Shown: positions 8,747 to 16,690, counted from the stretch's first letter. The stretch is DNA of 64,000 nucleotides from Rhodobacter xanthinilyticus (GCF_001856665.1 NZ_CP017781.1:1769501-1833500); one strand, 5' to 3'. A program made the numbers and translations. Notes: generated by a model from the letters alone, not told the origin.

Positions 8747-9024
8747 GGGCAGACGTGCAAGACCAGATCATTTCCATCCTCGCGCGCGAGGCGGTCATGG
8801 ATCCCGCCGACGTGCACCCGGAGATGTCGCTCGATGAGCTGGGGCTCGACAGCCTCGGCCTCGTGGAGGTGATTTTCGCGATCGAGGAAACCTTCGACAT
8901 CGCCGTTCCCTTCAACGCCAATGAGCCGAGCCAGTCGGAGTTCGACATCTCCTCGGTGGGCGCGATCGTGCGCGCGGTGGAGCGGCTTCTCGGCGGGCTC
9001 GCGCCGGCGCCGGCGGCGGCCTGA
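8743..9024 (+). CDS. Acyl carrier protein linked to lpxD
   Basis: A 93-residue acyl carrier protein. The phosphopantetheine serine is in LGLDSLGLVEVIF, followed by the acidic recognition-helix region AIEETFDIAVPF. It is longer than the general AcpP (about 77) and has an insert (NANEPSQSEFDISS) plus an Ala/Pro tail, resembling in size the specialised AcpXL used for very-long-chain lipid A acylation in rhizobia. The start at 8743 overlaps the lpxD stop, and an earlier in-frame start at 8638 would lie wholly inside lpxD. Only three bases separate it from the ketosynthase gene. This suggests an ACP dedicated to an unusual acyl chain; that role is inferred. Confidence 0.88.
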   Translation: MRADVQDQIISILAREAVMDPADVHPEMSLDELGLDSLGLVEVIFAIEETFDIAVPFNANEPSQSEFDISSVGAIVRAVERLLGGLAPAPAAA

Positions 9025-9027
9025 GCG

Positions 9028-10236
9028 ATGCGGCGCGTTGTCATCACCGGGGCCGGAACGGTCAACGCGCTGGCGCAAGACGTGCCCGGAACGCTCCGGG
9101 CGATGGCGGAGGGGCGCTCCGGGATCGGGGCGCTCGACTTCCCCGACGTTGATCGGCTCACGCAGAAAATTGGTGGCCAAATCAAGGGCTTCCAGCCCGA
9201 AGTTCATTTCGATCGCAGCCAGATGACGCTGCTGGATCCGTTCGCGCAATTCGCGCTCGTCGCCGCGCGCGAGGCGATGGCGATGGCGGGGTTTGACGCG
9301 GTGCCGGGCGATCCGACGCGCTGGGGCGCGATCATGGGCACGGCGGGGGGCGGCAATTCGACGGTGAATGACGCCTTCCGGCAGGTCTTTGCCGAGGGCA
9401 AGAACCGGGTGCATCCGTTCACCGTGCCGCGGTTGATGAACAACGCCGCCGCCTCGCATCTGGCGATGGAATGGCGGCTGATGGGGCCGAGTTTCTCGGT
9501 GGCGACGGCCTGCGCGAGCTCGAACCATGCGATCGGGCTGGCGGTGCAGATGATCCGCGCGGGGCTGGCCGACGGGATGCTCGCGGGCGGGTCGGAATCG
9601 ATGCTGAATTTCGGCGGGCTGAAGGCCTGGGAGGGGCTGCGGGTGATGTCGCCCGAGGCCTGCCGGCCGTTCTGCGCGACCCGTAACGGCATGGTGCAGG
9701 GCGAGGGCGCGGGGGTTTTCGTGCTCGAGGACTATGAGGCCGCGCGCGCTCGCGGCGCGAATATTCTGGCCGAAATCAAGGGCTTCTGCATGACCTCGGA
9801 TGCCGCCGATATCGTTGCGCCCGATGCCGAGGGCGCGGCGCGCGCGATCCGCGGCGCGCTCAAGGATGCGGGGCTCGCGCCCGATCAGATCGGCTATATC
9901 AACGCCCATGGCACCGGCACCGCCGCCAATGACCGCACGGAGGCCGCCGCGATCCGCGCGGCCTTTGGCACGGCGGCGGCGCGGGTGGCGGTCTCCTCGA
10001 CCAAGGCGATGCATGGCCATTGCATCGGCGGCACCGGCGCGGTGGAGCTCCTCGCCTGCCTGCTCGCGCTCAATGAGGGCGTGATCGCGCCGACGATCAA
10101 CCATCTCGCCGACGACCCCGAGGTCGGGCTCGATGTGGTGCCCAATGTCGCGCGCGCGGCCCGGGTCGAGGCGGCGCTGAGCAACGCTTTCGCCTTTGGC
10201 GGGCTGAACGCGGTTCTGGCGCTCGGGCGGGTGTGA
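9028..10236 (+). CDS. Beta-ketoacyl-ACP synthase (KAS II / FabF-like)
   Basis: Condensing enzyme of 402 residues with the Cys-His-His triad: nucleophile in TACASSNHAIG (about Cys162), first histidine in INAHGTGTAANDRTEA (about His294), second in MHGHCIGGTGAVE. The triad motif differs from housekeeping FabF (usually GHLLGAAG), which fits a specialised ketosynthase. It follows the ACP gene by three bases in the lpxD operon and ends at a terminator, so it may elongate the chain carried by that ACP. I would not call it the essential fabF without seeing the rest of the genome. Confidence 0.9.
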   Translation: MRRVVITGAGTVNALAQDVPGTLRAMAEGRSGIGALDFPDVDRLTQKIGGQIKGFQPEVHFDRSQMTLLDPFAQFALVAAREAMAMAGFDAVPGDPTRWGAIMGTAGGGNSTVNDAFRQVFAEGKNRVHPFTVPRLMNNAAASHLAMEWRLMGPSFSVATACASSNHAIGLAVQMIRAGLADGMLAGGSESMLNFGGLKAWEGLRVMSPEACRPFCATRNGMVQGEGAGVFVLEDYEAARARGANILAEIKGFCMTSDAADIVAPDAEGAARAIRGALKDAGLAPDQIGYINAHGTGTAANDRTEAAAIRAAFGTAAARVAVSSTKAMHGHCIGGTGAVELLACLLALNEGVIAPTINHLADDPEVGLDVVPNVARAARVEAALSNAFAFGGLNAVLALGRV

Positions 10237-10265
10237 AAAAACCGCCCCGAAGGGCGGCTTTCTCT
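10236..10265. terminator. Bidirectional terminator between the ketosynthase and ialB-family genes
   Basis: A CCGCCC / GGGCGG stem (10242-10247 with 10252-10257) and a tight loop. On the minus strand it is followed by six Ts (10241-10236), which suits the convergent IalB gene. On the plus strand the tail is CTTTCTCTG. Confidence 0.75.
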
Positions 10266-10309
10266 GTCTTCACAAGGGCTTGCGGCGCGAAGTTAACGCG
10301 CCGCAGAGC

Positions 10310-10981
10310 TCATTTCGTGGCTTCGGCATTGGCCTTCAGCACCGCCTCATAGGCCGAGGTGAAGCCCTTGAGCGAGATGTTCACCACGACTTTCTGATCG
10401 GGCGCGGCCATCGGCACGACGGTCATCTCGACCTTGTTGCCCTTCTTGTAGGCGGCGAGCTCTTCGGCGGTCAGCCCGACGCGGGCAAAGCAGCCCTGCG
10501 GCGCGCAGAAGGTGAACGGATAGACCTTCGCCTCGTTGGTATCGAGTTTCAGCGTGACATTCTGGGTCAGCAGCGTCTCGAGCGGGGTCATGATATTGGC
10601 GCCCGCCACGATCTGACCGCCCGCGGGCAGGTTCAGCAGCGAGATATCCGCGACGTTCGAGCCATTGGCATCTTTGAGGAGCTGATACATCTGGCAGGGG
10701 TCATTGCCAGTCTCGGTGCGCACGCATTGCACCTGCCAATCGTCGAAGGTGTTGGCGATATAGGTGGTGCCGGGGCCATCGGGGGCGTCGGTCGGCGCCG
10801 CGGCGGGGGCTTCGGCGGCCGGGGTCTCGGCGGGGGTCTCGGCGGGGGTCGCGGCGGCGGGCGCTTCGGCGGCGGGGGCGTCGGCGGCGGGCGCCGGCGG
10901 GGTGGCCTCCTGCGCCTGGGCGGTCGCGGCGGCGAGCGCAAGGGTGAGCGCGAGCGCGAGGGAGTGTTTGACGTCGGTCAT
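10310..10981 (-). CDS. Invasion-associated locus B (IalB) family protein
   Basis: An exported protein of 223 residues. The ATG at 10981 starts a signal peptide (SLALALTLALAAATAQAQ), then an Ala/Pro/Glu-rich linker of low complexity (about residues 25-75). The IalB domain (FDDWQVQCVRTETGNDPCQMYQLL ... FCAPQGCFARVGL) carries the family's conserved paired cysteines. IalB proteins are periplasmic and widespread in Rhodobacteraceae; their biochemical role is not established, and the name comes from Bartonella erythrocyte invasion. A longer reading starting at 11041 would place extra charged residues before the signal peptide and is unlikely. Confidence 0.85.
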   Translation of the reverse strand: MTDVKHSLALALTLALAAATAQAQEATPPAPAADAPAAEAPAAATPAETPAETPAAEAPAAAPTDAPDGPGTTYIANTFDDWQVQCVRTETGNDPCQMYQLLKDANGSNVADISLLNLPAGGQIVAGANIMTPLETLLTQNVTLKLDTNEAKVYPFTFCAPQGCFARVGLTAEELAAYKKGNKVEMTVVPMAAPDQKVVVNISLKGFTSAYEAVLKANAEATK

Positions 10982-11104
10982 GGGCCTTTTCCATTCTGAA
11001 TGGGACGAGGCGCTCTTAGCATGGGCCTTGGCGCAAGTCACCGAGACTTTGCGGAAAAACCCTGATTGCGCGGCGCTTTGCCGCCACGAATGCGTGAGCG
11101 GCCG

Positions 11105-11178
11105 AGATGGAGAAAGGGCTCCCTCGCGGAAGCCCTTCCCTGTTATTTCCCCCTGTCGGACTGGCCGACTTTGTCATT
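11105..11178 (-). ncRNA. Candidate small RNA A (minus strand)
   Basis: A short transcript is predicted from the promoter at 11185-11213 to the hairpin AAGGGCT / AGCCCTT (11114-11120 with 11131-11137), giving about 75 bases. Its 5' end contains a GTCAT-N4-ATGAC dyad (11173-11186), which also overlaps the -10. There is no reading frame with a ribosome site. The T-tail after the hairpin is weak (TTTCTCC). The call rests on promoter plus hairpin only. Confidence 0.35.
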
Positions 11179-11184
11179 AAGATG

Positions 11185-11213
11185 ACGCTAAATCGGATCA
11201 TTCGATCCGTCAA
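11185..11213 (-). promoter_or_regulatory. Sigma-70-like promoter with a dyad in its spacer
   Basis: On the minus strand, TTGACG (11213-11208), a 17-base spacer and TAGCGT (11190-11185). The spacer holds an inverted repeat CGGATC-ATTC-GATCCG (11194-11209 on the plus strand), placed where a repressor would block RNA polymerase. It points into candidate RNA A. Confidence 0.4.
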
Positions 11214-11261
11214 CAGGCAAAAGTGACCACGGCGGACAGTTGCAAAGCCATGTTTTGGCAA

Positions 11262-11360
11262 GAAAAAAGCCGCGCCCTTTGGCGCGGCCAGTCTGACAGG
11301 GAGGAAGCCCCCGCGCGAAAGCGACCTCGACCGCGGGGACAGGATCAGACTGGCACAAAG
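11262..11360 (-). ncRNA. Candidate structured small RNA B (minus strand) with terminator
   Basis: A strong minus-strand terminator (GCCGCGCC / GGCGCGGC, 11269-11276 with 11281-11288, followed by six Ts) has no protein gene upstream of it on that strand. Just before it lies a long imperfect hairpin: GCCAGTCTGA (11287-11296) pairs perfectly with TCAGACTGGC (11345-11354), and inside it CCCCGCG pairs with CGCGGGG (11309-11315 with 11332-11338). On the minus strand the loop includes CTTCCTCCCTG, a Shine-Dalgarno-complementary run like those of some Rhodobacter stress RNAs. The 5' end and promoter are not clear. With RNA A this is all I see in the 437-base gap 10982-11418. Confidence 0.4.
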
Positions 11361-11418
11361 CGGTTAAAGAAGTATTGTCGGGGCTAACCATTTTTCGGCG
11401 TTTTGGAATGAGGGCGGC

Positions 11419-12999
11419 ATGACCGGGGTTTTGACGGAAAACGGCATCTTCGTGGGCGGCGGCGGCGCGGGCTATGGCACGGCGCAGGAGCTGCTGTTGA
11501 AATACGGCAACCGCCACGGGCTGATCGCGGGGGCGACGGGCACCGGCAAGACGGTGACGCTGCAGGTGCTGGCGGAGGCGTTTTCCTCGGCCGGCGTGCC
11601 GGTCTTCATGGCCGATGTGAAGGGCGATCTGGCGGGGCTCGCGATGGCGGGCAGCGCGGGTGGCAAGCTCCATGAGCCCTTCCTCAAACGCGCCGAAACG
11701 ATCGGCTATGACCTCTCCTATCGCGCCTTCCCGGTCACCTTCTGGGATATGTTCGGCGCGCAGGGCCACCCGGTGCGCACCACCGTTTCGGAGATGGGGC
11801 CGCTGCTGCTTGCGCGGCTGATGGATCTGAGCGAGGCGCAGGAGGGGGTGCTCAACATCGCCTTCCATCTGGCCGACAGCGAGGGTCTGGCGCTGCTCGA
11901 CATGGCCGATCTGCGCGCGATGCTGACCTATGTGGGCGAGCAGGCCGATGCGCTCTCGCTGCGCTATGGCAATGTCGCGCCGCAAACCGTGGGCGCGATC
12001 CAGCGCCAGCTCCTCGTGCTGGAAAATCAGGGTGCGACCGCGTTCTTCGGCGAGCCGGCGCTGGCGCTTTCCGACATGATGGCGGTCAGCCCGGAGGGGC
12101 TTGGCCGGATCAACATCCTCGCCGCCGACAAGCTGATGGCGAGCCCGCGGCTTTACGCGACCTTCCTTCTGTGGCTGCTCTCCGAGCTCTTCGAGGAGCT
12201 CCCCGAGGTCGGCGACCCAGACCGGCCGCGATTCGTGTTCTTCTTCGACGAGGCGCATCTGCTCTTTGACGATGCGCCCAAGGCGCTGGTCGACAAGGTC
12301 GAGCAGGTCGCGCGACTCATCCGCTCGAAGGGGGTGGGGATCTATTTCATCACCCAAAACCCCGCCGACGTGCCCGAGGATATCCTCGGCCAGCTCGGCA
12401 ACCGGGTGCAGCATGCGCTGCGCGCCTTCACCGCCAAGGATCAGAAGGATCTCGCCCGTGCGGCGGAGAATTACCGCCCGAATCCGCGGTTTGACACCGA
12501 ATCCGCGATCAAGGAGGTCGGCACCGGCGAGGCGGTGACCTCCTTCCTCGAGGCCAAGGGCGTGCCGGGGATGGTCGAGCGCACGCTGGTGCGCCCGCCG
12601 ATGTCGCGCCTTGGGCCGCTCAGCCCCGAGGAGCGGCGCGCGGTGATCAATGCCTCGCCCTATGGGGTCAAATACGACAAACCGATCGACCGGGACTCGG
12701 CCTTCGAGATCCTGACCAGACGCGCCGAGGCGGCGGCGGAGGAGGCGGCGGCGGCCGAGGCGCGGCTGGCCGAGGAGACAGAGGCCGCCAAGGCCGAGAA
12801 AGCGCGCGAGTTTCAGAACGCGCGGCGTTTCGAGCCGATCAAGGTGACGAAGACTGCCGCCAAGACCACCCCGACGGCGCGGCGCTCCTCCTCCTCGCGC
12901 TCGGATTCGGTGCTCGAGACCTTCGGCAAGAGCCTCGCGCGCCAGGCCGGCCAACAGATCGTGCGCGGCGTGCTCGGCTCGCTGTTCCGCTCGCGGTAA
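11419..12999 (+). CDS. HerA-like helicase / DUF853 (YjgR family) ATPase
   Basis: A 526-residue ATPase of the FtsK/HerA superfamily (DUF853, E. coli YjgR). The Walker A motif is GATGTGKTVTLQVLAEAF near residue 40, and Walker B is RFVFFFDEAHLLFDDAP around 270. Sensor-type segments follow (IYFITQNPADVPEDILGQLGNRVQHALR). The C-terminal 90 residues are a charged Ala/Glu coiled coil ending in a Ser/Arg-rich stretch (RRSSSSRSDS) and a hydrophobic tail. The family's physiological role is unknown. It is a single gene, preceded by the candidate small-RNA region. Confidence 0.88.
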   Translation: MTGVLTENGIFVGGGGAGYGTAQELLLKYGNRHGLIAGATGTGKTVTLQVLAEAFSSAGVPVFMADVKGDLAGLAMAGSAGGKLHEPFLKRAETIGYDLSYRAFPVTFWDMFGAQGHPVRTTVSEMGPLLLARLMDLSEAQEGVLNIAFHLADSEGLALLDMADLRAMLTYVGEQADALSLRYGNVAPQTVGAIQRQLLVLENQGATAFFGEPALALSDMMAVSPEGLGRINILAADKLMASPRLYATFLLWLLSELFEELPEVGDPDRPRFVFFFDEAHLLFDDAPKALVDKVEQVARLIRSKGVGIYFITQNPADVPEDILGQLGNRVQHALRAFTAKDQKDLARAAENYRPNPRFDTESAIKEVGTGEAVTSFLEAKGVPGMVERTLVRPPMSRLGPLSPEERRAVINASPYGVKYDKPIDRDSAFEILTRRAEAAAEEAAAAEARLAEETEAAKAEKAREFQNARRFEPIKVTKTAAKTTPTARRSSSSRSDSVLETFGKSLARQAGQQIVRGVLGSLFRSR

Positions 13000-13028
13000 A
13001 AAACGCCCGGGGGGAGGCCCCCCGGGCG
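12998..13028 (-). terminator. Hairpin terminator between convergent genes
   Basis: CGCCCGGGGG (13004-13013) pairs with CCCCCGGGCG (13019-13028). The A-run at 12998-13003 gives a T6 tail on the minus strand, so it best serves the DUF6477 gene but can also stop the HerA-like gene. Confidence 0.6.
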
Positions 13029-13063
13029 TGACACCTCCCGTCCCGAGGAGGTGAGCGTGCCTG

Positions 13064-13129
13064 ATCGCCCGCGGCGGGCGCCTTTAATCGCCCGCGGCGG
13101 GCGCCTCAGATCGCCTGCGGCGGGCGGGG
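13064..13129. repeat. Three tandem 23-base-period copies of a palindromic unit
   Basis: ATCGCCCGCGGCGGGCGCCT occurs exactly at 13064-13083 and 13087-13106, with a third degenerate copy at 13110-13129 that is the 3' end of the DUF6477 coding region. Each unit holds the palindrome CGCCCG-CGG-CGGGCG. This looks like local duplication of the gene's end. Confidence 0.75.
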
Positions 13130-13399
13130 CAACAGCCGCGCCTCCGCCATCATCGCGATCAACAGCTCGATATGCCGCATCAGGCTGTAATTGGCCGCCC
13201 CCTCTTGCCGCGAGGCCTCGAGCTTGGCCTCCTCCTCGATCAAGCGCTCGAGCGCCTGCTCGGGGCCGGGCACGGCCTGCGCCTGCATCAGCCGGCGCAG
13301 ATCGCGCGCGCGGTTGTAATCGGTTTGTCCGAAACGGGCGGCGCGGATCAAAAGCCGCGGGCGGCGCAGGTTGGCGATCAGATCGGACAGGTCTTTCAT
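13106..13399 (-). CDS. DUF6477 family protein
   Basis: A 97-residue basic, mostly helical protein (MKDLSDLIANLRRPRLLIRA ... EEEAKLEASRQEGAANYSLMRHIELLIAMMAEARLL) that I recognise as the Rhodobacterales-restricted DUF6477 family. Function unknown. It is divergent from the DUF6456 gene, a pairing that is common in this group. The end of the gene overlaps the third copy of the tandem repeat. Confidence 0.7.
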   Translation of the reverse strand: MKDLSDLIANLRRPRLLIRAARFGQTDYNRARDLRRLMQAQAVPGPEQALERLIEEEAKLEASRQEGAANYSLMRHIELLIAMMAEARLLPRPPQAI

Positions 13400-13621
13400 G
13401 GTGGTTCCCCTCGCTATGAGTGGCCAGAATGACTCAACCCAAGCGGGTGTTGCGCAAACAAGCGCTCAACCGTGCGGTTAGTTCGGAGATCTTTAGAATT
13501 TTTAAACAATTATCGGCATCGGTCCGTTTCTTAACGAACGGGTAACCAATGCAACCCACGGTTGTGTGTGAAAACGCGGCGCGAGCTGCAAGCCTCGGCC
13601 CAGACTATGGGGGATGAGACC

Positions 13622-14746
13622 ATGATGACGACTTCGGTCACGGCGGATCTGCCCGCCTGGCTGCCCGATTACGCCCGCCTCTATCTGCGTCATGTGGAAG
13701 AGGGCGTGTCGATCCGGGAACTGGCGCGGGCCGAGGGCTGCCATGCCTCGACCGTCCTGCGCCGGGTCCGCCGGATCGAAAGCCGCCGCGACGACCCTCT
13801 GGTCGACGAGGCGCTGGCGGCGCTCGGGGCCCAAGGGTCGCGCCTTTCTCACACGACCGCCCAAGACAAGGAAACCGCCTGGATGACTGCTCCGATCCGA
13901 ACCCAGACCCTGCCCGTCGACGAGGATACGCTCGCCCGGGAGGGCCGGCGCATCCTGCGTCGCCTCGCCGAAGCCGGCGCGCTCCTGATCGTCGCGGGGG
14001 ACATGGACAAAGCGGTGGTGCTCAAGGGCACCGTGCGCACCGCGGTGCTCGAGCGCGGCGTGGCCAAGGCCTTCGCGCTCAAGGACTGGATCGTGGTGAA
14101 ACACACCGGCCGGGTGATGAGCTACGAGATCTCGGTGGCGGGGCGCGCCGCGCTCAAGCGGATGCTCGAGGAGGATGCCGCGGCGCGCGGTGAGCGCCTC
14201 GAGGACGAGGAGACCGACGGCCCGCAGCCCTTCGCCGGCCAGCACCGCGACTGGGGCGAGCGCGAGATCGGCGAAGAGGGCGGCCGGCGGCGCCGGATGC
14301 GGGCAAACCTCGCCGAAAGCCCGCTTGGCGTGCTCGCGCGGCGGCGTGATGCGAATGGCGAGCCCTTCCTGACCCCCGATCTGGTGGCGGCGGGCGAGCG
14401 GCTGCGCGAGGATTTCGAGCTTGCGCAAATGGGCCCGCGGGTCGCGCAGAACTGGGAGCGCTTCATGACCGGCGGCGGCGCGCGCGGCGGTTACCGCCCC
14501 GAGCTTGGCCATGGCGGCGGCTCCGAGCGCGCCCGCGAACGCGTGGCCGAGGCGCTGCGCGATCTGGGCCCGGGGCTCGGCGACATGGTGCTGCGCTGCT
14601 GCTGCTTCCTCGAAGGGCTCGAGACCGCCGAGCGCCGGCTTGGCTGGTCGGCGCGCTCGGGCAAGATCGTGCTGCGCATCGCGCTGATGCGGCTCAAACG
14701 CCATTACGACGAGGTCTATGGCGGCCAATCGCCGCTGATCGGCTGA
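13622..14746 (+). CDS. DUF6456 domain protein with N-terminal helix-turn-helix
   Basis: A 374-residue predicted DNA-binding protein. Near the N-terminus is a resolvase/GntR-like helix-turn-helix (LRHVEEGVSIRELARAEGCHASTVLRRVRRIES, about residues 20-52). The C-terminal half carries the DUF6456 domain (GEREIGEEGGRRRRMRANLAESPLGVLARRRD ... RCCCFLEGLETAERRLGWSARSGKIVLRIALMRLKRHY). The ATG at 13622 follows TGGGGGATGAG at normal distance; a start at 13562 would lack a ribosome site. The role is not established; conserved context suggests a regulator. The upstream region has a possible CtrA-type site (13531-13545). Confidence 0.75.
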   Translation: MMTTSVTADLPAWLPDYARLYLRHVEEGVSIRELARAEGCHASTVLRRVRRIESRRDDPLVDEALAALGAQGSRLSHTTAQDKETAWMTAPIRTQTLPVDEDTLAREGRRILRRLAEAGALLIVAGDMDKAVVLKGTVRTAVLERGVAKAFALKDWIVVKHTGRVMSYEISVAGRAALKRMLEEDAAARGERLEDEETDGPQPFAGQHRDWGEREIGEEGGRRRRMRANLAESPLGVLARRRDANGEPFLTPDLVAAGERLREDFELAQMGPRVAQNWERFMTGGGARGGYRPELGHGGGSERARERVAEALRDLGPGLGDMVLRCCCFLEGLETAERRLGWSARSGKIVLRIALMRLKRHYDEVYGGQSPLIG

Positions 14747-14768
14747 GCCGCGCGGCCCGGGCGGGGCA

Positions 14769-14794
14769 GGGGGCGCCGCCCCCTCCGCGCTCAG
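14769..14794. repeat. Partial copy of the GC-hairpin repeat
   Basis: GGGGGCGCCGCCCCC followed by TCCGCGCTCAG. The same 26-base block, with two changes, ends the palindrome at 51000-51025. Here only that outer arm is present, just downstream of the DUF6456 stop. Confidence 0.6.
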
Positions 14795-14800
14795 TGCCAA

Positions 14801-14832
14801 GAAAAAGGCCGGGGAGCGCACCCCCCGGCCTT
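14801..14832 (-). terminator. Terminator of the peroxiredoxin gene
   Basis: On the minus strand AAGGCCGGGG pairs with CCCCGGCCTT (14832-14823 with 14814-14805) and continues into TTTTTC. It lies 40 bases past the stop. Confidence 0.75.
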
Positions 14833-14871
14833 CCGTTCGCGCCTTTCCTGGAGGCGGGAAATCTTAGCCGA

Positions 14872-15420
14872 TCAGGCGGCTTGTTCCTTGTTGACCTCGC
14901 GCAGCCAGCCCAGAACGGTCTCGGGCGAGGAGACGCCATAGGGGTCTTCGCCGTGGTTGTCCGCGAGACCCGGCTCTTCGAACCAGGCTTCCACGACGCC
15001 GTTGTTCACGACCGCCGCATAGCGCCACGAGCGCAGCCCGAAGCCGAGGTTGTCCTTGCGCACCAGCATGCCGACGCGGCGGGTAAACTCGCCCGAGCCA
15101 TCCGGGATCACCTTGACGTTCTCGAGGCCCTGCGCCTTGGCCCATTGGTTCATCACGAAGCTGTCGTTGACCGACAGGCAGTAGATCTCGTCGATGCCCT
15201 CGGCGGCGAAATCGGCAAAGCCCTTCTCGAAGCCCGGCAGCTGATAGGTCGAGCAGGTGGGCGTGAAGGCGCCCGGCAGCGCGAAGAGCACGACGCGTTT
15301 GCCGGCGAAATAATCGGCAGTGGTCTTGTCTTCCCAGCGGTAGGGGTTCGGGCCGCCGACGGCCTCGTCGCGCACGCGGGTGTGGAAGGTGACTTCGGGC
15401 AGCTTGGCGCCGGTTTGCAT
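14872..15420 (-). CDS. Peroxiredoxin (Prx5/redoxin family)
   Basis: A cytoplasmic thiol peroxidase of 182 residues that reduces H2O2 and alkyl hydroperoxides. The peroxidatic cysteine is Cys56 in PGAFTPTCSTYQ, the PxxxT(S)xxC signature of the Prx5 subfamily. A second cysteine is Cys81 (EIYCLSV), and the conserved arginine is in FTRRVGMLV. Length is typical of bacterial Prx5 without a fused glutaredoxin. It is divergent from lipA. A near-consensus Irr (ICE) box lies 27 bases upstream of the start, suggesting iron- or heme-dependent control. Confidence 0.9.
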   Translation of the reverse strand: MQTGAKLPEVTFHTRVRDEAVGGPNPYRWEDKTTADYFAGKRVVLFALPGAFTPTCSTYQLPGFEKGFADFAAEGIDEIYCLSVNDSFVMNQWAKAQGLENVKVIPDGSGEFTRRVGMLVRKDNLGFGLRSWRYAAVVNNGVVEAWFEEPGLADNHGEDPYGVSSPETVLGWLREVNKEQAA

Positions 15421-15446
15421 TTTGCGGATCTCCTCGGGAGGGTGGT

Positions 15447-15463
15447 TTTAAAATCGTTCTAAA
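15447..15463. promoter_or_regulatory. Candidate Irr-binding ICE box
   Basis: TTTAAAATCGTTCTAAA matches the alphaproteobacterial ICE motif TTTAGAA-N3-TTCTAAA with one mismatch. It sits just upstream of the peroxiredoxin start and 217 bases from lipA, so the peroxiredoxin is the likely target. Confidence 0.45.
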
Positions 15464-15679
15464 ACATCTCGAGGCATGTCACAACTCCTGACCCAGCGCT
15501 TGCAGCAAAATTTTGCCGCACCGCCGCGCGCGCCGGGCCGGGCGCGCGGATCTGCCCGATTTTTCACCAGACCAGCCCCCGACCCCCGCCAGAGCGGCCC
15601 TGCGCCGCGGGTCTCGGCCATTGCCTGCGCGGGCGTTTGGGCCTATCTGTGCCCGAACGGTCCATTCAGGGAGATATCC

Positions 15680-16630
15680 GTGTCCGACCTCAAGATCCCC
15701 GGCCAACGCCACCCCGAGAAGGCCCACCGCCCCGATCAGGCGCAGCCCAAGAAACCCGCCTGGATCCGCGTCAAGGCGCCGACCTCGCAGGGCTACAAGG
15801 ACACCCGCGAGATCCTGAAGACCAACAAGCTCGTCACCGTCTGCGAAGAGGCGGGCTGCCCGAATGTCGGCGAATGCTGGTCGCATGGCCATGCGACGAT
15901 GATGATCATGGGCGAGATCTGCACCCGCGGCTGTTCGTTTTGCAACGTCGCCACCGGCCGCCCCGATGCGCTCGACGCTTTCGAGCCCGGCCGCGTCGCC
16001 CATGCGGTGCAGACGCTCGGGCTCAAACATGTGGTGATCACCTCGGTCGACCGCGATGACCTCGAGGACGGCGGCGCCGAGCATTTCGCCCAGACGATCC
16101 GCGCCGTGCGCCACCGCGCCCCCGACACCACGATCGAGATCCTGACGCCCGATTTTCTCAAATGCAGCCCGCGCGCGCTCGAGACCGTGGTCGAGGCGCG
16201 CCCCGATGTCTTCAACCACAACCTCGAGACGGTGCCCGGCCTTTACCCGACCGTCCGCCCCGGCGCGCGCTATTTCCATTCGCTGCGCCTCTTGCAGCGG
16301 GTGAAGGAGCTCGACCCGAGCATGTTCACCAAATCCGGGATCATGGTCGGCCTCGGCGAAGACCGCCAGGGCGTCTTGCAGGTCATGGATGACATGCGCG
16401 CCGCCGATATCGATTTCCTGACGATCGGCCAATATCTGCAACCGACCCCCAAACACCACGGCGTCGACCGCTTCGTCACCCCCGAGGAGTTCAAGGATTA
16501 CGAGAAATCGGCCTATGGCAAGGGGTTCCTGATGGTCTCGGCGACGCCGCTGACGCGCTCGAGCTATCACGCGGGCGATGATTTTGCCCGGCTGCGCGCC
16601 GCCCGGCTGGAGAAACTCGGCCGCGGCTGA
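15680..16630 (+). CDS. lipA: Lipoyl synthase
   Basis: Radical-SAM enzyme that inserts two sulfurs into octanoyl groups on lipoyl domains of pyruvate and 2-oxoglutarate dehydrogenases and the glycine cleavage system. Both iron-sulfur sites are present: the auxiliary cluster motif [12 protein letters not shown] and the SAM cluster motif CTRGCSFC. The C-terminal [10 protein letters not shown] matches the family RSSY serine ligand. The GTG at 15680 has a GGGAG ribosome site and gives 316 residues, the usual length. A start at 15476 would add 68 unrelated residues. It is followed by a terminator. Confidence 0.95.
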   Translation: MSDLKIPGQRHPEKAHRPDQAQPKKPAWIRVKAPTSQGYKDTREILKTNKLVTVCEEAGCPNVGECWSHGHATMMIMGEICTRGCSFCNVATGRPDALDAFEPGRVAHAVQTLGLKHVVITSVDRDDLEDGGAEHFAQTIRAVRHRAPDTTIEILTPDFLKCSPRALETVVEARPDVFNHNLETVPGLYPTVRPGARYFHSLRLLQRVKELDPSMFTKSGIMVGLGEDRQGVLQVMDDMRAADIDFLTIGQYLQPTPKHHGVDRFVTPEEFKDYEKSAYGKGFLMVSATPLTRSSYHAGDDFARLRAARLEKLGRG

Positions 16631-16655
16631 GGCATTGCGCCGCACCTTCGCGCAA

Positions 16656-16690
16656 AGCCCCGTCACCCCGGCGGGGCTCTTGCATTTTTG
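16656..16690 (+). terminator. Terminator after lipA
   Basis: AGCCCCG (16656-16662) pairs with CGGGGCT (16672-16678), followed by CTTGCATTTTTG. It begins 26 bases past the stop. Confidence 0.6.

Noticed and set aside
11287-11354. 6S RNA or SRP RNA at the structured element
   Set aside because: The element is too short for 6S RNA, and no SRP GGAAG/GCAGC apical motif is present.
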